From positions 124,001 through 188,000 of the forward strand of contig JBBZIV010000003.1 of assembly GCA_038405045.1 (NCBI GenBank): a stretch of 64,000 nucleotides of DNA. Reading direction: 5' to 3'. The stretch is from Sporobacter sp038405045. GTDB taxonomy: Bacteria > Bacillota > Clostridia > Oscillospirales > Oscillospiraceae. Below the pieces are notes generated by a model. That model saw only the letters and a program-made list of their open reading frames with translations, did no database searches and was not told the origin of the DNA. The position numbers were made by a program, and so were the translations under genes. Numbering within the stretch: position 1 is the first letter of the stretch; every line of letters starts with the position of its first letter. This document shows positions 32,763 to 40,711 of the stretch, piece after piece.

Positions 32763-33122
32763 TTAAAAGTTCAGCCCGCCCTCGCGGGCGCCGTCTGCCA
32801 GTTCCTTGATGCGGCCGTGATAAATATAGCCACCGCGGTCAAAAACAATCGTCTCTATGCCTTTTTCCTTAGCGCGCGCGGCAATCATCTGGCCAATCTT
32901 TTTGGCGGCTTCCTTGTTCCCGCCGGAACCTTCAAAGTTCTTTTCAACCGACGAAGCCGAGCAAAGCGTTGTCATGTTGACATCGTCAATCAGCTGCGCG
33001 TAAATGTTTTTGCCGCTGCGGAAAACATTCAGTCTCGGGCGCTCCGGCGTGCCGGCAATTTTGCTTCTGACCCTTTTGTGTCTCTTTAAACGCTGCGCTT
33101 TTGTATTTGGTCTTTTAATCAT
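32763..33122 (-). CDS. rplR: 50S ribosomal protein L18
   Basis: 119 residues; binds 5S rRNA. The basic start (MIKRPNTKAQRLKRHKRVR), RPRLNVFRSGKNIYAQLIDD and the closing FDRGGYIYHGRIKELADGAREGGLNF are diagnostic. 17 bp from each neighbour, as expected in this operon. Confidence 0.97.
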   Translation of the reverse strand: MIKRPNTKAQRLKRHKRVRSKIAGTPERPRLNVFRSGKNIYAQLIDDVNMTTLCSASSVEKNFEGSGGNKEAAKKIGQMIAARAKEKGIETIVFDRGGYIYHGRIKELADGAREGGLNF

Positions 33123-33138
33123 TTAGGCACACCTCCTT

Positions 33139-33684
33139 TTACTTTTTGGCACCGGTCTTGCCTTCTTTGCGGCGAATGACCTCGTCTGAATATTTGATGC
33201 CTTTGCCCTTATACGGCTCGGGCGGTCTTTTCTTTCTGACATCGGCGGCAAATTGGCCGACAATCTGCTTGTCGATACCGCTGATAATGATCTTGTTCGG
33301 CGCGGGCACATCGATTTTGATGTCGTTCGTCTCTTCAACGATTACTTGGTGTGAAAAGCCGAGGTTCATCACAAGCTTGTTGCCTTCTTTCGTCGCTCTG
33401 TAGCCGACACCGTTAACATCAAGTTCTTTTTTAAAGCCCTCGGTGACGCCGGTGACCATATTGGCGACAAGCGTTCTTGAAAGACCGTGCAGTGAGCGGT
33501 GCACCGGCTGGTCGGTTGGGCGCGTCAGATTTATAATACCGCCCTCAATCTCTACCTTGATTTCCGGATTGAGCGCCGTCTCTAATGTGCCCTTCGGCCC
33601 TTTGACGGTCACGACATTCGTGTCGGACACCTTGACGTCAACGCCGCCGGGGATGCTGATAGGGGTTCTACCGATTCTTGACAT
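33139..33684 (-). CDS. rplF: 50S ribosomal protein L6
   Basis: 181 residues with two duplicated alpha/beta domains. MSRIGRTPISIPGGVDVKV opens the protein, and the C-terminal GVDKQ-like ISGIDKQIVGQFAADVRKKRPPEPYKGKGIKY is the conserved 23S contact near the sarcin-ricin loop. Confidence 0.98.
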   Translation of the reverse strand: MSRIGRTPISIPGGVDVKVSDTNVVTVKGPKGTLETALNPEIKVEIEGGIINLTRPTDQPVHRSLHGLSRTLVANMVTGVTEGFKKELDVNGVGYRATKEGNKLVMNLGFSHQVIVEETNDIKIDVPAPNKIIISGIDKQIVGQFAADVRKKRPPEPYKGKGIKYSDEVIRRKEGKTGAKK

Positions 33685-33696
33685 ATCTGCTCCCCC

Positions 33697-34092
33697 TTAC
33701 CACACAAACGCAAGGACTTCGCCGCCGACATGTGCCGCTCTGGCTTTTTTGTCGGTCATGACGCCCTTGGACGTTGAAATGATAGCAATACCCAGCCCCT
33801 TGAGGACCTGGGGCAGCTCCTCCGCGCCCGCGTACATGCGCAGACCGGGTTTGGAAACACGGCGCAGACCTGTAATGGCCTTTTCGTTGCCGTTATATTT
33901 TAAGGTAATTTTAATAACGCCCTGTACGCCGTCATTAATCAGCTGAAAATTCTTGATATAACCTTCTTCCAGAAGAATTTCGGCAATCGCCTTCTTCATG
34001 TTGGAAGCCGGAATGTCAACTGTTGCGTGCTTTGCCGAGCAAGCGTTGCGAATCCGCGTGAGCATATCGGCAATAGGATCGGTAATCTGCAT
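33697..34092 (-). CDS. rpsH: 30S ribosomal protein S8
   Basis: 131 residues; central-domain 16S-binding protein. ITDPIADMLTRIRNACSAKH at the N-terminus and the C-terminal STSKGVMTDKKARAAHVGGEVLAFVW are conserved. It follows an unusual 200-bp spacer after rpsN. Confidence 0.98.
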   Translation of the reverse strand: MQITDPIADMLTRIRNACSAKHATVDIPASNMKKAIAEILLEEGYIKNFQLINDGVQGVIKITLKYNGNEKAITGLRRVSKPGLRMYAGAEELPQVLKGLGIAIISTSKGVMTDKKARAAHVGGEVLAFVW

Positions 34093-34292
34093 AGATTTTC
34101 CTCCTTATTAGAGTTACAGGATGATTCCTGTCGTCGTGACGGGGTATCATGCTGGTCTGCATGACCTTTCGCCATCGTTATGCGCATTTATCTGGGCCGA
34201 CGCTGTGGGAGGCTTAGAGAATTTTTTCGCAGTCGAAGCGGAGGAGCCACCGCTGGATACTGCAAGGCTCCGACGCAAAGACTCCGGAAAAT
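34093..34292 (-). other. Unusually long spacer between rpsN and rpsH
   Basis: 200 bp without a convincing gene, in an operon whose other gaps are mostly 1-22 bp. It holds small inverted repeats: ACAGGA-TGAT-TCCTGT (about 34104-34119) and ATGC/GCAT pairs about 34149-34163, plus a GGAGCC/GGCTCC pair. Only the rpsH ribosome-binding site (AAGGAGG) near 34100 is clearly functional. It could be an inserted small repeat or a structured mRNA element. Confidence 0.6.
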
Positions 34293-34478
34293 TTACCAAG
34301 ACGCCTTGCGAACGCCGGGGATCTGGCCTTTGTATGCCAAATTGCGGAAGCAGATACGGCACACGCCATAATCGCGGAGATACGCGTGCGGACGGCCGCA
34401 AATCTTGCACCGGTTATAGGAACGGGTTGAGAATTTGGCCGCTCTCTGCTGCTTTAAAATCATTGCTTTTTTTGCCAT
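34293..34478 (-). CDS. rpsN: 30S ribosomal protein S14, zinc-binding type
   Basis: 61 residues. The short form with a CxxC...CxxC zinc ribbon (CKICGRPHAYLRDYGVCRICF), normal for the S14 encoded inside Firmicutes ribosomal operons. It ends QIPGVRKASW. Located 14 bp after rplE. Confidence 0.97.
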   Translation of the reverse strand: MAKKAMILKQQRAAKFSTRSYNRCKICGRPHAYLRDYGVCRICFRNLAYKGQIPGVRKASW

Positions 34479-34492
34479 GTTCTTTCTCCTCC

Positions 34493-35035
34493 CTACGCCT
34501 GAATGAACGGCGCACCCAGAAGCGTCAGAAGCTCTCTGGCCTCTTCGTCGGTGCCCGCTGTTGTGCAGATGGCGATGTCCATACCGCGGATCTTTTCGAT
34601 CTTATCGTAATCGATTTCCGGGAAAATGAGCTGCTCTTTGATGCCGAGGGCAAAGTTGCCGCGGCCGTCGAAGGAGTTAGCGGAAATGCCGCGGAAGTCA
34701 CGCACGCGCGGGAGCGCGATGTTGAAGAGCCTGTCTAAAAACTCCCACATCTTATCTTGCCGCAGCGTCACCTTAACACCGACCGGCATGCCTTCGCGCA
34801 GCTTGAAGTTAGCAACAGACTTTTTCGCCTTGGTGATAACAGCCTTCTGGCCGGTGATGGCGGTGATGTCTTTAACGACGGCGTCTAAAGCCTTCGTATT
34901 ATCTCTGGCATCGCCGCAGCCGACATTGATCACGATCTTCTCCAGCTTCGGGATCTGCATCACACTCTTGTACTGAAACTTCTTCATCAGGGCGGGAGCA
35001 ACTTCATCCGCATATTTTTTCTTCATTCTTGCCAT
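34493..35035 (-). CDS. rplE: 50S ribosomal protein L5
   Basis: 180 residues; binds 5S rRNA and forms bridge B1b. VMQIPKLEKIVINVGCGDA, GQKAVITKAKKSVANFKLREGMPVGVKVTLR and the C-terminal GMDIAICTTAGTDEEARELLTLLGAPF are diagnostic. Confidence 0.98.
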   Translation of the reverse strand: MARMKKKYADEVAPALMKKFQYKSVMQIPKLEKIVINVGCGDARDNTKALDAVVKDITAITGQKAVITKAKKSVANFKLREGMPVGVKVTLRQDKMWEFLDRLFNIALPRVRDFRGISANSFDGRGNFALGIKEQLIFPEIDYDKIEKIRGMDIAICTTAGTDEEARELLTLLGAPFIQA

Positions 35036-35050
35036 TTGTGCCCCTCCCTC

Positions 35051-35359
35051 CTATATTTCTGCGCCGCATTTTTTGCAGACGCGAACCTTTGTGCCATCTT
35101 TTTTGAACTGATGGGCCGGCCTTGTCGGCTTCGAGCACTTCGGGCAGACGCGCATCACCTTGCAGGCGTAAATCGGCGTTTCTTTTTTAATGATACCGCC
35201 GGGGTCGCCCTGCTTGCGGGGCTTCGTGTGCCGCTTGGCAACGTTGACGCCTTCAACGATGACCTTGCTGTTCGCCGGGTCGGCGCTGATGACCTTGCCT
35301 TCCTTGCCCTTATCCTTGCCCGACAGGACAATGACCGTATCGTTTCTTCTGATATCCAT
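35051..35359 (-). CDS. rplX: 50S ribosomal protein L24
   Basis: 102 residues. KOW motif at the N-terminus (DTVIVLSGKDKGKEGKVISAD) and four late cysteines (CPKCSKPTRPAH ... CKKCG), a zinc-ribbon-like tail seen in some Firmicutes L24 proteins. Acts early in 50S assembly. Confidence 0.97.
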   Translation of the reverse strand: MDIRRNDTVIVLSGKDKGKEGKVISADPANSKVIVEGVNVAKRHTKPRKQGDPGGIIKKETPIYACKVMRVCPKCSKPTRPAHQFKKDGTKVRVCKKCGAEI

Positions 35360-35371
35360 TCCCGTACCTCC

Positions 35372-35740
35372 CTATATCACTTCGGGAGCAAGCGACAGGA
35401 TCTTCATATAGTCCTTGTCACGGAGCTCTCTGGCCACTGGCCCAAAGATACGGGTCCCTCTGGGGTTTTTGTCTTCCTTGATGAGGACGGCCGCATTTTC
35501 GTCAAACCGGACGTAGGTGCCGTCCGTTCTGTGCACGCCCTTGGCCGAGCGCACGATGACAGCCTTGACAACGTCTCCTTTTTTAACGGTACCGCCAGGT
35601 GCCGCCTTGCGGACGGAGGCCACGATCACATCACCGATGTTGCCGTATTTCCTCTTGGAGCCGCCAAGGACACGAATGCATTTTATTTCTTTGGCGCCGG
35701 TGTTGTCGGCAACCTTCAGATATGTTTCCTGCTGAATCAT
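35372..35740 (-). CDS. rplN: 50S ribosomal protein L14
   Basis: 122 residues beginning MIQQETYLKVADNTGAKEI, with VLGGSKRKYGNIGDVIVASVRKAAPGG and the final LAPEVI. Sits at the subunit interface and contacts L19 and 16S h14. 12-13 bp from its neighbours. Confidence 0.98.
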   Translation of the reverse strand: MIQQETYLKVADNTGAKEIKCIRVLGGSKRKYGNIGDVIVASVRKAAPGGTVKKGDVVKAVIVRSAKGVHRTDGTYVRFDENAAVLIKEDKNPRGTRIFGPVARELRDKDYMKILSLAPEVI

Positions 35741-35752
35741 TTTGGCGCCTCC

Positions 35753-36016
35753 TTACTTTGCCTTCTCAATGATCTCGACGAGACGCCAGCGCTTATCCTT
35801 CGACAAGGGGCGCGTCTCCATGACGCGGACTCTGTCGCCGATGGCGCAGTCGTTGTTCTCATCGTGAGCTTTTAATTTATAGGTTCTCTTAATAATCTTT
35901 TTATAAAGCGGATGCGCTACGCGGTCTTCAACGGCCACGACGATCGTCTTATCCATTTTATCTGAAACAACCTTGCCGACCCTAGTCTTTCTGGAAGATG
36001 TTCTTTCTGCGTTCAT
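35753..36016 (-). CDS. rpsQ: 30S ribosomal protein S17
   Basis: 87-residue OB-fold protein. VGKVVSDKMDKTIVVAVEDRVAHPLYKKIIKRT and IGDRVRVMETRPLSKDKRWRLVEI are the family signatures; N-terminus slightly longer and basic. Confidence 0.97.
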   Translation of the reverse strand: MNAERTSSRKTRVGKVVSDKMDKTIVVAVEDRVAHPLYKKIIKRTYKLKAHDENNDCAIGDRVRVMETRPLSKDKRWRLVEIIEKAK

Positions 36017-36030
36017 TCTGCCTTACCTCC

Positions 36031-36225
36031 TCACTGCTCGAGCTGTTTCTGACGAATAACTGTTTTGACTCGGGCAATATCCTTTTTGACTTGGGATATC
36101 TTAATAGGGTTGTCAAGCTGATTTGTGGCATGCTGCATTCTCAAAAAGAACAGGTCTTTTTTCAGACCGGAGAGCTTTTCCTCCAGCTCAGAGGCGGAGA
36201 GTTTACGAACCTCATTTGCCTTCAT
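36031..36225 (-). CDS. rpmC: 50S ribosomal protein L29
   Basis: 64 residues, a helical hairpin near the exit tunnel. ATG 36225 (MKANEVRKLSASELEEKL) follows AGGTGGTG and lies 1 bp after the rplP stop; a longer in-frame extension is not real. FFLRMQHATNQLDNPIKI is the conserved core. Confidence 0.96.
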   Translation of the reverse strand: MKANEVRKLSASELEEKLSGLKKDLFFLRMQHATNQLDNPIKISQVKKDIARVKTVIRQKQLEQ

Positions 36226-36226
36226 C

Positions 36227-36652
36227 TTATTCACCACCTGTCTCGGTCTCACGCATAACAAACTTTGTCTTCAGGGGAAGCTTGTGGCCGGCGAGGCGAA
36301 TGGCTTCGCGGGCTGTTTCCTCCGAAACGCCGGATATCTCAAAGAGAATTCGACCCGGCTTGACAACGGCAACCCAGTATTCCGGCGAGCCTTTACCGGA
36401 ACCCATGCGGGTCTCGGCGGGCTTTGCGGTTACCGGCTTGTCAGGGAATATCTTAATCCAGACCTTACCGCCGCGCTTTGTGTAACGCGTCATGGCGATA
36501 CGGGCTGCTTCGATCTGATTGGATGTGATCCAGGACGGCTCTGTCGCCTGCATGGCGTAGTCACCGTAAGCAATGGTGTTCCCGCGCGTTGCTTTGCCCG
36601 TCATGCGTCCGCGCATCACCTTGCGATATTTAACTCTTTTCGGTAAAAGCAT
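36227..36652 (-). CDS. rplP: 50S ribosomal protein L16
   Basis: 141 residues; organises the A-site tRNA region of the 50S. MLLPKRVKYRKVMRGRMTG and MGSGKGSPEYWVAVVKPGRILFEISGVSEETAREAIRLAGHKLP are conserved. Its start overlaps the rpsC stop by one base (TAATG). Confidence 0.98.
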   Translation of the reverse strand: MLLPKRVKYRKVMRGRMTGKATRGNTIAYGDYAMQATEPSWITSNQIEAARIAMTRYTKRGGKVWIKIFPDKPVTAKPAETRMGSGKGSPEYWVAVVKPGRILFEISGVSEETAREAIRLAGHKLPLKTKFVMRETETGGE

Positions 36653-37578
36653 TACTGTGCGCCTCCCTCTTTTGGCGTCTGCGGAGCCTGACCTGCCGGG
36701 CGCGGCGTGTAACCACCCTGACCGGCGGGACGACCGGCGTTTGCGCCGCCGGGGCCGCGGTTGTAGCCGCCTTGGCCACCCTGACCGCCGCGATAGCCGC
36801 CTTGGCCACCCTGACCGCCGCGATAGCCGCCTTGCCCACCTTGACCGCCGCGATAGCCGCCGCCCTGACCGCCGCGATTGCCGCCGCGATCACGGCGCTC
36901 TCTCGGGGGTCTTGTCGTATCCATCGTCCGCGGCGTTGTGCGCAGCGTCTGATTCAGAATTTCGCCGTTGTAAATCCATACCTTAACGCCGATGCGCCCA
37001 TAAGTCGTTGCCGCCTCGTGGAAGCCGTACTCAATATCGGCGCGGAGCGTCTGAAGGGGAATCGTCCCCTCGTGATAAGACTCACTTCTGGCAATTTCGG
37101 CACCGCCCAGGCGACCGGCGACCGTGACTTTAATGCCGCGCACGCCAAGGCGCATCGCGCGCTGCATGGCATTTTTCATCGCGCGGCGGAAGCCGATACG
37201 CTTTTCCAGCTTTGCCGCAATGCTCTCGGCAACAAGCTGGGCGTTCGTATCCGGGTTTTTTACTTCAACGATGTTGAGCGCAACTGGCTTGCCGAGTCTT
37301 TTTTCCATTTCGACGCGCAGGCGCTCGATTTCAGCGCCACCCTTGCCAATTACGACGCCGGGGCGCGAGCAGTGAATCAGGATTTTGACCTTCGCGTTAT
37401 CACGCTCGATCTCAATTTTCGGAACGCCTGCGGAAAACAGGAGCTCTTTCAGATATTTGCGAATGTTATAATCCTCAACGATCAGGTCTCCCACCTTATC
37501 GGCTCTGGCATACCAACGGGAATCCCAGTCTTTAATGACGCCGACGCGGAAGCCGTGCGGATTAACTTTCTGTCCCAT
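36652..37578 (-). CDS. rpsC: 30S ribosomal protein S3 with Gly/Gln/Arg-rich C-terminal tail
   Basis: Residues 1-218 are standard S3: GQKVNPHGFRVG, the KH domain with VIGKGGAEIERL, and the C-terminal domain ending near IYNGEIL. S3 lines the mRNA entry channel and has helicase activity. Residues about 225-308 are an extra tail: RRDRGGNRGGQGG, then three ten-residue repeats (YRGGQGGQGG), then a Pro/Gly-rich end (RPAGQGG). The tail resembles eukaryotic RGG/RNA-binding tails and should be disordered. Canonical S3 is about 210-230 residues, so this adds about 80. Confidence 0.97.
   Translation of the reverse strand: MGQKVNPHGFRVGVIKDWDSRWYARADKVGDLIVEDYNIRKYLKELLFSAGVPKIEIERDNAKVKILIHCSRPGVVIGKGGAEIERLRVEMEKRLGKPVALNIVEVKNPDTNAQLVAESIAAKLEKRIGFRRAMKNAMQRAMRLGVRGIKVTVAGRLGGAEIARSESYHEGTIPLQTLRADIEYGFHEAATTYGRIGVKVWIYNGEILNQTLRTTPRTMDTTRPPRERRDRGGNRGGQGGGYRGGQGGQGGYRGGQGGQGGYRGGQGGQGGYNRGPGGANAGRPAGQGGYTPRPAGQAPQTPKEGGAQ
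36764..36877 (-). repeat. 30-bp tandem repeat inside rpsC
   Basis: Three copies of a 30-bp unit (36764-36793, 36794-36823, 36824-36853), the first two identical over the visible unit and the third with two changes, plus a shortened fourth (36854-36877). In the rpsC frame each unit encodes YRGGQGGQGG or its permutation. Near-identity at the DNA level indicates recent slippage, so copy number may vary between strains. Confidence 0.9.
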
Positions 37579-37587
37579 AATTTCCCC

Positions 37588-37923
37588 CTACTCCTTTTCC
37601 TTCACCACGATCGTGATGTGAGACGTTCTTTTGTTGATGCGGTAGCCTCTTCCCTGCGCTCTCGGCATCATGCGCTTAATGATCGGGCCGGGATTGGCAA
37701 AAGTCTCGGAGACGTAGAGGTTTTCGGGATCAAGATTATGGTTGTTTTCGGCGTTGGCCACGGCGCTTTTGAGAAGCTTGAGCATCAGCTCGGCGGCGGC
37801 CTTCGGCGTCTGCATCAGAATAGCCTGCGCTGTTTTTGTATCTTTACCGCGGATCAGGTCGCAGACGATTTTGACTTTTCGCGGTGCAATGCGCGCGTAA
37901 TTTAAATGTGCTTTAGCATCCAT
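37588..37923 (-). CDS. rplV: 50S ribosomal protein L22
   Basis: 111 residues; its beta-hairpin forms part of the exit-tunnel constriction. ARIAPRKVKIVCDLIRGKD at the start and the tip region MMPRAQGRGYRINKRTSHITIVV are typical. Confidence 0.98.
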   Translation of the reverse strand: MDAKAHLNYARIAPRKVKIVCDLIRGKDTKTAQAILMQTPKAAAELMLKLLKSAVANAENNHNLDPENLYVSETFANPGPIIKRMMPRAQGRGYRINKRTSHITIVVKEKE

Positions 37924-37938
37924 CTTTCGTCTGCCTCC

Positions 37939-38211
37939 TTATTTCGTTGTTTTGCTGCCCGCGTGGCCTCTGAAAGTCCGCGTCGGGGCAAATTCGCCCA
38001 GTTTGTGGCCGACCATGTCTTCCGTGATATAAATCGGCACATGGCGGCGGCCGTCATGAACGGCAATGGTATGCCCGACGAAAGACGGAAAGATCGTAGT
38101 GGCGCGGGACCATGTTTTCAGGACCTTTTTATCGCCTGCTTTATTCATCTCATCGACCCTTTTGAGAAGCTCCGGCGCGGCAAAGGGGCCTTTTTTAACA
38201 CTTCTGCTCAT
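37939..38211 (-). CDS. rpsS: 30S ribosomal protein S19
   Basis: 90 residues starting MSRSVKKGPF; WSRATTIFPSFVGHTIAVHDGRRHVPIYITEDMVGHKLGEFAPTRTFRGH is the diagnostic core. Forms part of the 30S head near S13. Confidence 0.98.
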   Translation of the reverse strand: MSRSVKKGPFAAPELLKRVDEMNKAGDKKVLKTWSRATTIFPSFVGHTIAVHDGRRHVPIYITEDMVGHKLGEFAPTRTFRGHAGSKTTK

Positions 38212-38232
38212 TTAACTGCTGACCTCCTTACC

Positions 38233-39066
38233 TTATTTCGCGTTGCGGCGCTTGACGATGAACTTCGATGTCGGGTTCTTTGTTTTGCGCGTCTTATAAC
38301 CGAGCGCTGGCTTGCCCCACGGGGTCACAGGTCCGGGACGGCCAATGGGGCTCTTGCCCTCACCACCGCCGTGCGGATGGTCGTTGGGGTTCATGACAGA
38401 GCCGCGGACAGTCGGGCGGATGCCCATGTGGCGTTTGCGTCCAGCCTTGCCGATGGAGATATTCGAGTGGTCCGCGTTGCCGACCTGACCAATCGTCGCC
38501 ATACAGTTCATGCGGATATAGCGGTACTCGCCTGACGGCAGCCTGACCTGGGCGAGCGAACCCTCTTTCGCCATCAGCTGAGCCGCTGTGCCCGCCGAGC
38601 GGACAAGCTGCGCACCCTTGCCGGGGTAGAGCTCGATATTGTGAATAACGGTGCCGACCGGGATGGCGGAAATCGGCAGGGCGTTGCCCGGCTTGATGTC
38701 CGCGGCGGCGGAAGCGGCGACGGTGTCGCCCGCGCCGAGACCGACAGGTGCGAGGATGTAACGGCGCTCGCCGTCGGGGTACTGGACGAGTGCGATGTTC
38801 GCCGTCCTGTTCGGGTCGTACTCCAGACGTAGAACGGTACCCGCTTCGGCTTTGTCGCGCTTGAAATCAATGATTCTGTATTTCCGGCGATTGCCGCCGC
38901 CCTGATGGCGGACGGTAATGTGCCCATAGCTGTTGCGGCCGGCATGCTTTTTCAGCGGCTCGACGAGCTTGCGTTCCGGCTTAGCCTTCTTATCAATTCC
39001 GTCGAAGCCGGAAACAGACATATGCCTTCTCGACGGAGTGGTGGGTTTGTAAGTTTTGATTGACAT
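38233..39066 (-). CDS. rplB: 50S ribosomal protein L2
   Basis: 277 residues; needed for subunit association and peptidyl transferase assembly. KTYKPTTPSRRHMSV, GRNSYGHITVRHQGGGNRRKYRIIDFKRDK and the C-terminal MNPNDHPHGGGEGKSPIGRPGPVTPWGKP (with the conserved His) are all present. Confidence 0.98.
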   Translation of the reverse strand: MSIKTYKPTTPSRRHMSVSGFDGIDKKAKPERKLVEPLKKHAGRNSYGHITVRHQGGGNRRKYRIIDFKRDKAEAGTVLRLEYDPNRTANIALVQYPDGERRYILAPVGLGAGDTVAASAAADIKPGNALPISAIPVGTVIHNIELYPGKGAQLVRSAGTAAQLMAKEGSLAQVRLPSGEYRYIRMNCMATIGQVGNADHSNISIGKAGRKRHMGIRPTVRGSVMNPNDHPHGGGEGKSPIGRPGPVTPWGKPALGYKTRKTKNPTSKFIVKRRNAK

Positions 39067-39080
39067 GAAATCTTCCTCCC

Positions 39081-39377
39081 TTAAACCATTCCTTCGAAGA
39101 ATTCAATCGTCTTGGAATCTTCGGTCAGCTTAACAACGGCCTTTTTCCACGCGCTGCGGCGGCCCTCCGGATAACGGCCGGTTCTCTTTCTCTTGCCCTG
39201 CATGTTGAGCGTGTTGACCTTATCGACCTTGACGCCAAAGATTTCCTCAATGGCTTTCTTGATTTCGATCTTGTTTGCGTCACGGGCGACCACGAAGGCG
39301 TATTTGTTAATATCACCCTGCTCCATCGACTGCTCGGTGATGATCGGGCGAATGATGATATCGTAAGCGGTTTTCAT
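39081..39377 (-). CDS. rplW: 50S ribosomal protein L23
   Basis: 98 residues; docking site for signal recognition particle and trigger factor at the tunnel exit. YDIIIRPIITEQSM, ANKIEIKKAIEEIFGVKVDKVNTLN and GRYPEGRRSAWKKAVVKL are conserved. Its ATG overlaps the rplD stop by one base. Confidence 0.97.
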   Translation of the reverse strand: MKTAYDIIIRPIITEQSMEQGDINKYAFVVARDANKIEIKKAIEEIFGVKVDKVNTLNMQGKRKRTGRYPEGRRSAWKKAVVKLTEDSKTIEFFEGMV

Positions 39378-40000
39378 TATGCGTAAACCTCCTCGATCGT
39401 CTGCAGCGCCGCCTTGTCAACGATAAACGTTTTGGCGTTGAGCACGTCATAGGCGCTTAAAATGGTGGCAATCGTTGTCTGCACGCCTGGGATGTTGCGC
39501 GCACTTTTGATGACGGCCTCGCGGACTTCCGGGGTAACGACAAGCGCCTTGCCGGAAACGCCCACGGCGCTTAAAAACTTAATAAAATCCTTTGTTTTTA
39601 CGGATGTCATCTCCAGGTTGTCAACAACGATAATCGCCTCGTCAACAGCCTTCTGGGACAACGCGGATTTCAGCGCCAGCTTTTTGAGCTTCTTGTTGAT
39701 CGTGTAGCGGTAGTCACGCGGCTTCGGTGCAAAAGCAACGCCGCCGTGTGTAAACTGCGGGGCTCTCGTCGATCCCTGCCGGGCGCGGCCGGTACCCTTC
39801 TGGCGATAGGGCTTGGCGCCGCCACCGGAAACCTCGGCACGGGTCAGCGCCGACTGCGTGCCCTGGCGGACGTTGGCCAGATGGTTTTTCACAGATTCGT
39901 GAAGCGCCTGTTCGTTCGGATTTATGCCGAATATGGCATCGGAAAGCGTCACCTCGCCGGTGACCTCGCCCGCCATATTGTATACTTTTAATGTAGGCAT
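39377..40000 (-). CDS. rplD: 50S ribosomal protein L4
   Basis: 207 residues; tunnel-constriction protein and, in gamma-proteobacteria, autoregulator of the S10 operon. The extended loop KPYRQKGTGRARQGSTRAPQFTHGGVAFAPKPRDY is clear. Whether L4 controls this operon through its long leader cannot be told from sequence. Confidence 0.97.
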   Translation of the reverse strand: MPTLKVYNMAGEVTGEVTLSDAIFGINPNEQALHESVKNHLANVRQGTQSALTRAEVSGGGAKPYRQKGTGRARQGSTRAPQFTHGGVAFAPKPRDYRYTINKKLKKLALKSALSQKAVDEAIIVVDNLEMTSVKTKDFIKFLSAVGVSGKALVVTPEVREAVIKSARNIPGVQTTIATILSAYDVLNAKTFIVDKAALQTIEEVYA

Positions 40001-40015
40001 CTGACTTACTCCTTC

Positions 40016-40711
40016 CTAGCCCCTGGCCGATTGCTTTTGCGGGTTGGTGCTGACTGTCACAACAGTGTTCTTGACACGGTTGTTTTTGACGGTGTTCTTA
40101 ATATAGACAACGCCGCCCTTGGGGCCGGGAATCGCACCTCTCACAGCAATCAGATTGAGCTCAGGGTCAACCTTGACGACGTCCAGGTTCATAACAGTGA
40201 CCTGCTCAGCACCCATCTGACCGGCGCCGATTTTACCCTTAAAGATTCTTGACGGGTCGGTGTTCGAGCCCATCGAACCGGCATGCCGGTGGACGGGGCC
40301 GCCGCCGTGCGTTGTCGGTGTGCGCTGCGCGCCGTGGCGCTTGATAACGCCGGCATACCCTTTGCCTTTTGAAACGCCGGTGATATCAACCTTGTCACCC
40401 TCGGTGAAAACGTCGGCCTTCAGCTCGTCGCCAACATTATAGGTTGCGGCCATCGAGAGCTTAAACTCTTTCAGATGCTTTTTAAGGGCTGTACCCGCCT
40501 TCTTCAGATGGCCGAGCTCCGGCTTTGAAAGCTTTCTTTCCTTCTCGTCCTGATAGCCGAGCTGTACGGCGTCGTAGCCGTCTTTGTCCGCCGTCTTCTT
40601 CTGCACGACGACGCAGGGACCGGCCTCAATAACGGTCACAGGGATGACCTTGCCGTTATCATCGAAGATCTGCGTCATGCCGACCTTTTTGCCGATGATT
40701 GCCTTCTCCAT
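40016..40711 (-). CDS. rplC: 50S ribosomal protein L3
   Basis: 231 residues. GKKVGMTQIFDDNGKVIPVTVIEAGPCVVVQKKT starts the protein, and KGKGYAGVIKRHGAQRTPTTHGGGPVHRHAGSMG is the loop that approaches the peptidyl transferase centre. The C-terminus is slightly long and polar. Separated from rpsJ by an unusual 161-bp spacer. Confidence 0.97.
   Translation of the reverse strand: MEKAIIGKKVGMTQIFDDNGKVIPVTVIEAGPCVVVQKKTADKDGYDAVQLGYQDEKERKLSKPELGHLKKAGTALKKHLKEFKLSMAATYNVGDELKADVFTEGDKVDITGVSKGKGYAGVIKRHGAQRTPTTHGGGPVHRHAGSMGSNTDPSRIFKGKIGAGQMGAEQVTVMNLDVVKVDPELNLIAVRGAIPGPKGGVVYIKNTVKNNRVKNTVVTVSTNPQKQSARG

Noticed and set aside
35036..35875. 279-codon plus-strand frame across rplX-rplN-rpsQ
   Set aside because: Antisense to three certain ribosomal genes, no ribosome-binding site, no recognisable domain.
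36764..36877. Regular 30-bp repeats that could suggest a CRISPR array
   Set aside because: Units are contiguous without spacers, lie inside rpsC in frame, and encode a simple amino-acid repeat; there are no cas genes in the window.
36772..37905. Long open frame (377 codons) on the plus strand antisense to rpsC and rplV
   Set aside because: It is antisense to two certain ribosomal genes, its product is a product of GC-rich codon bias and the 30-bp repeat (Ala/Thr-Leu-Thr-Ala repeats), and it has no ribosome-binding site or family match.
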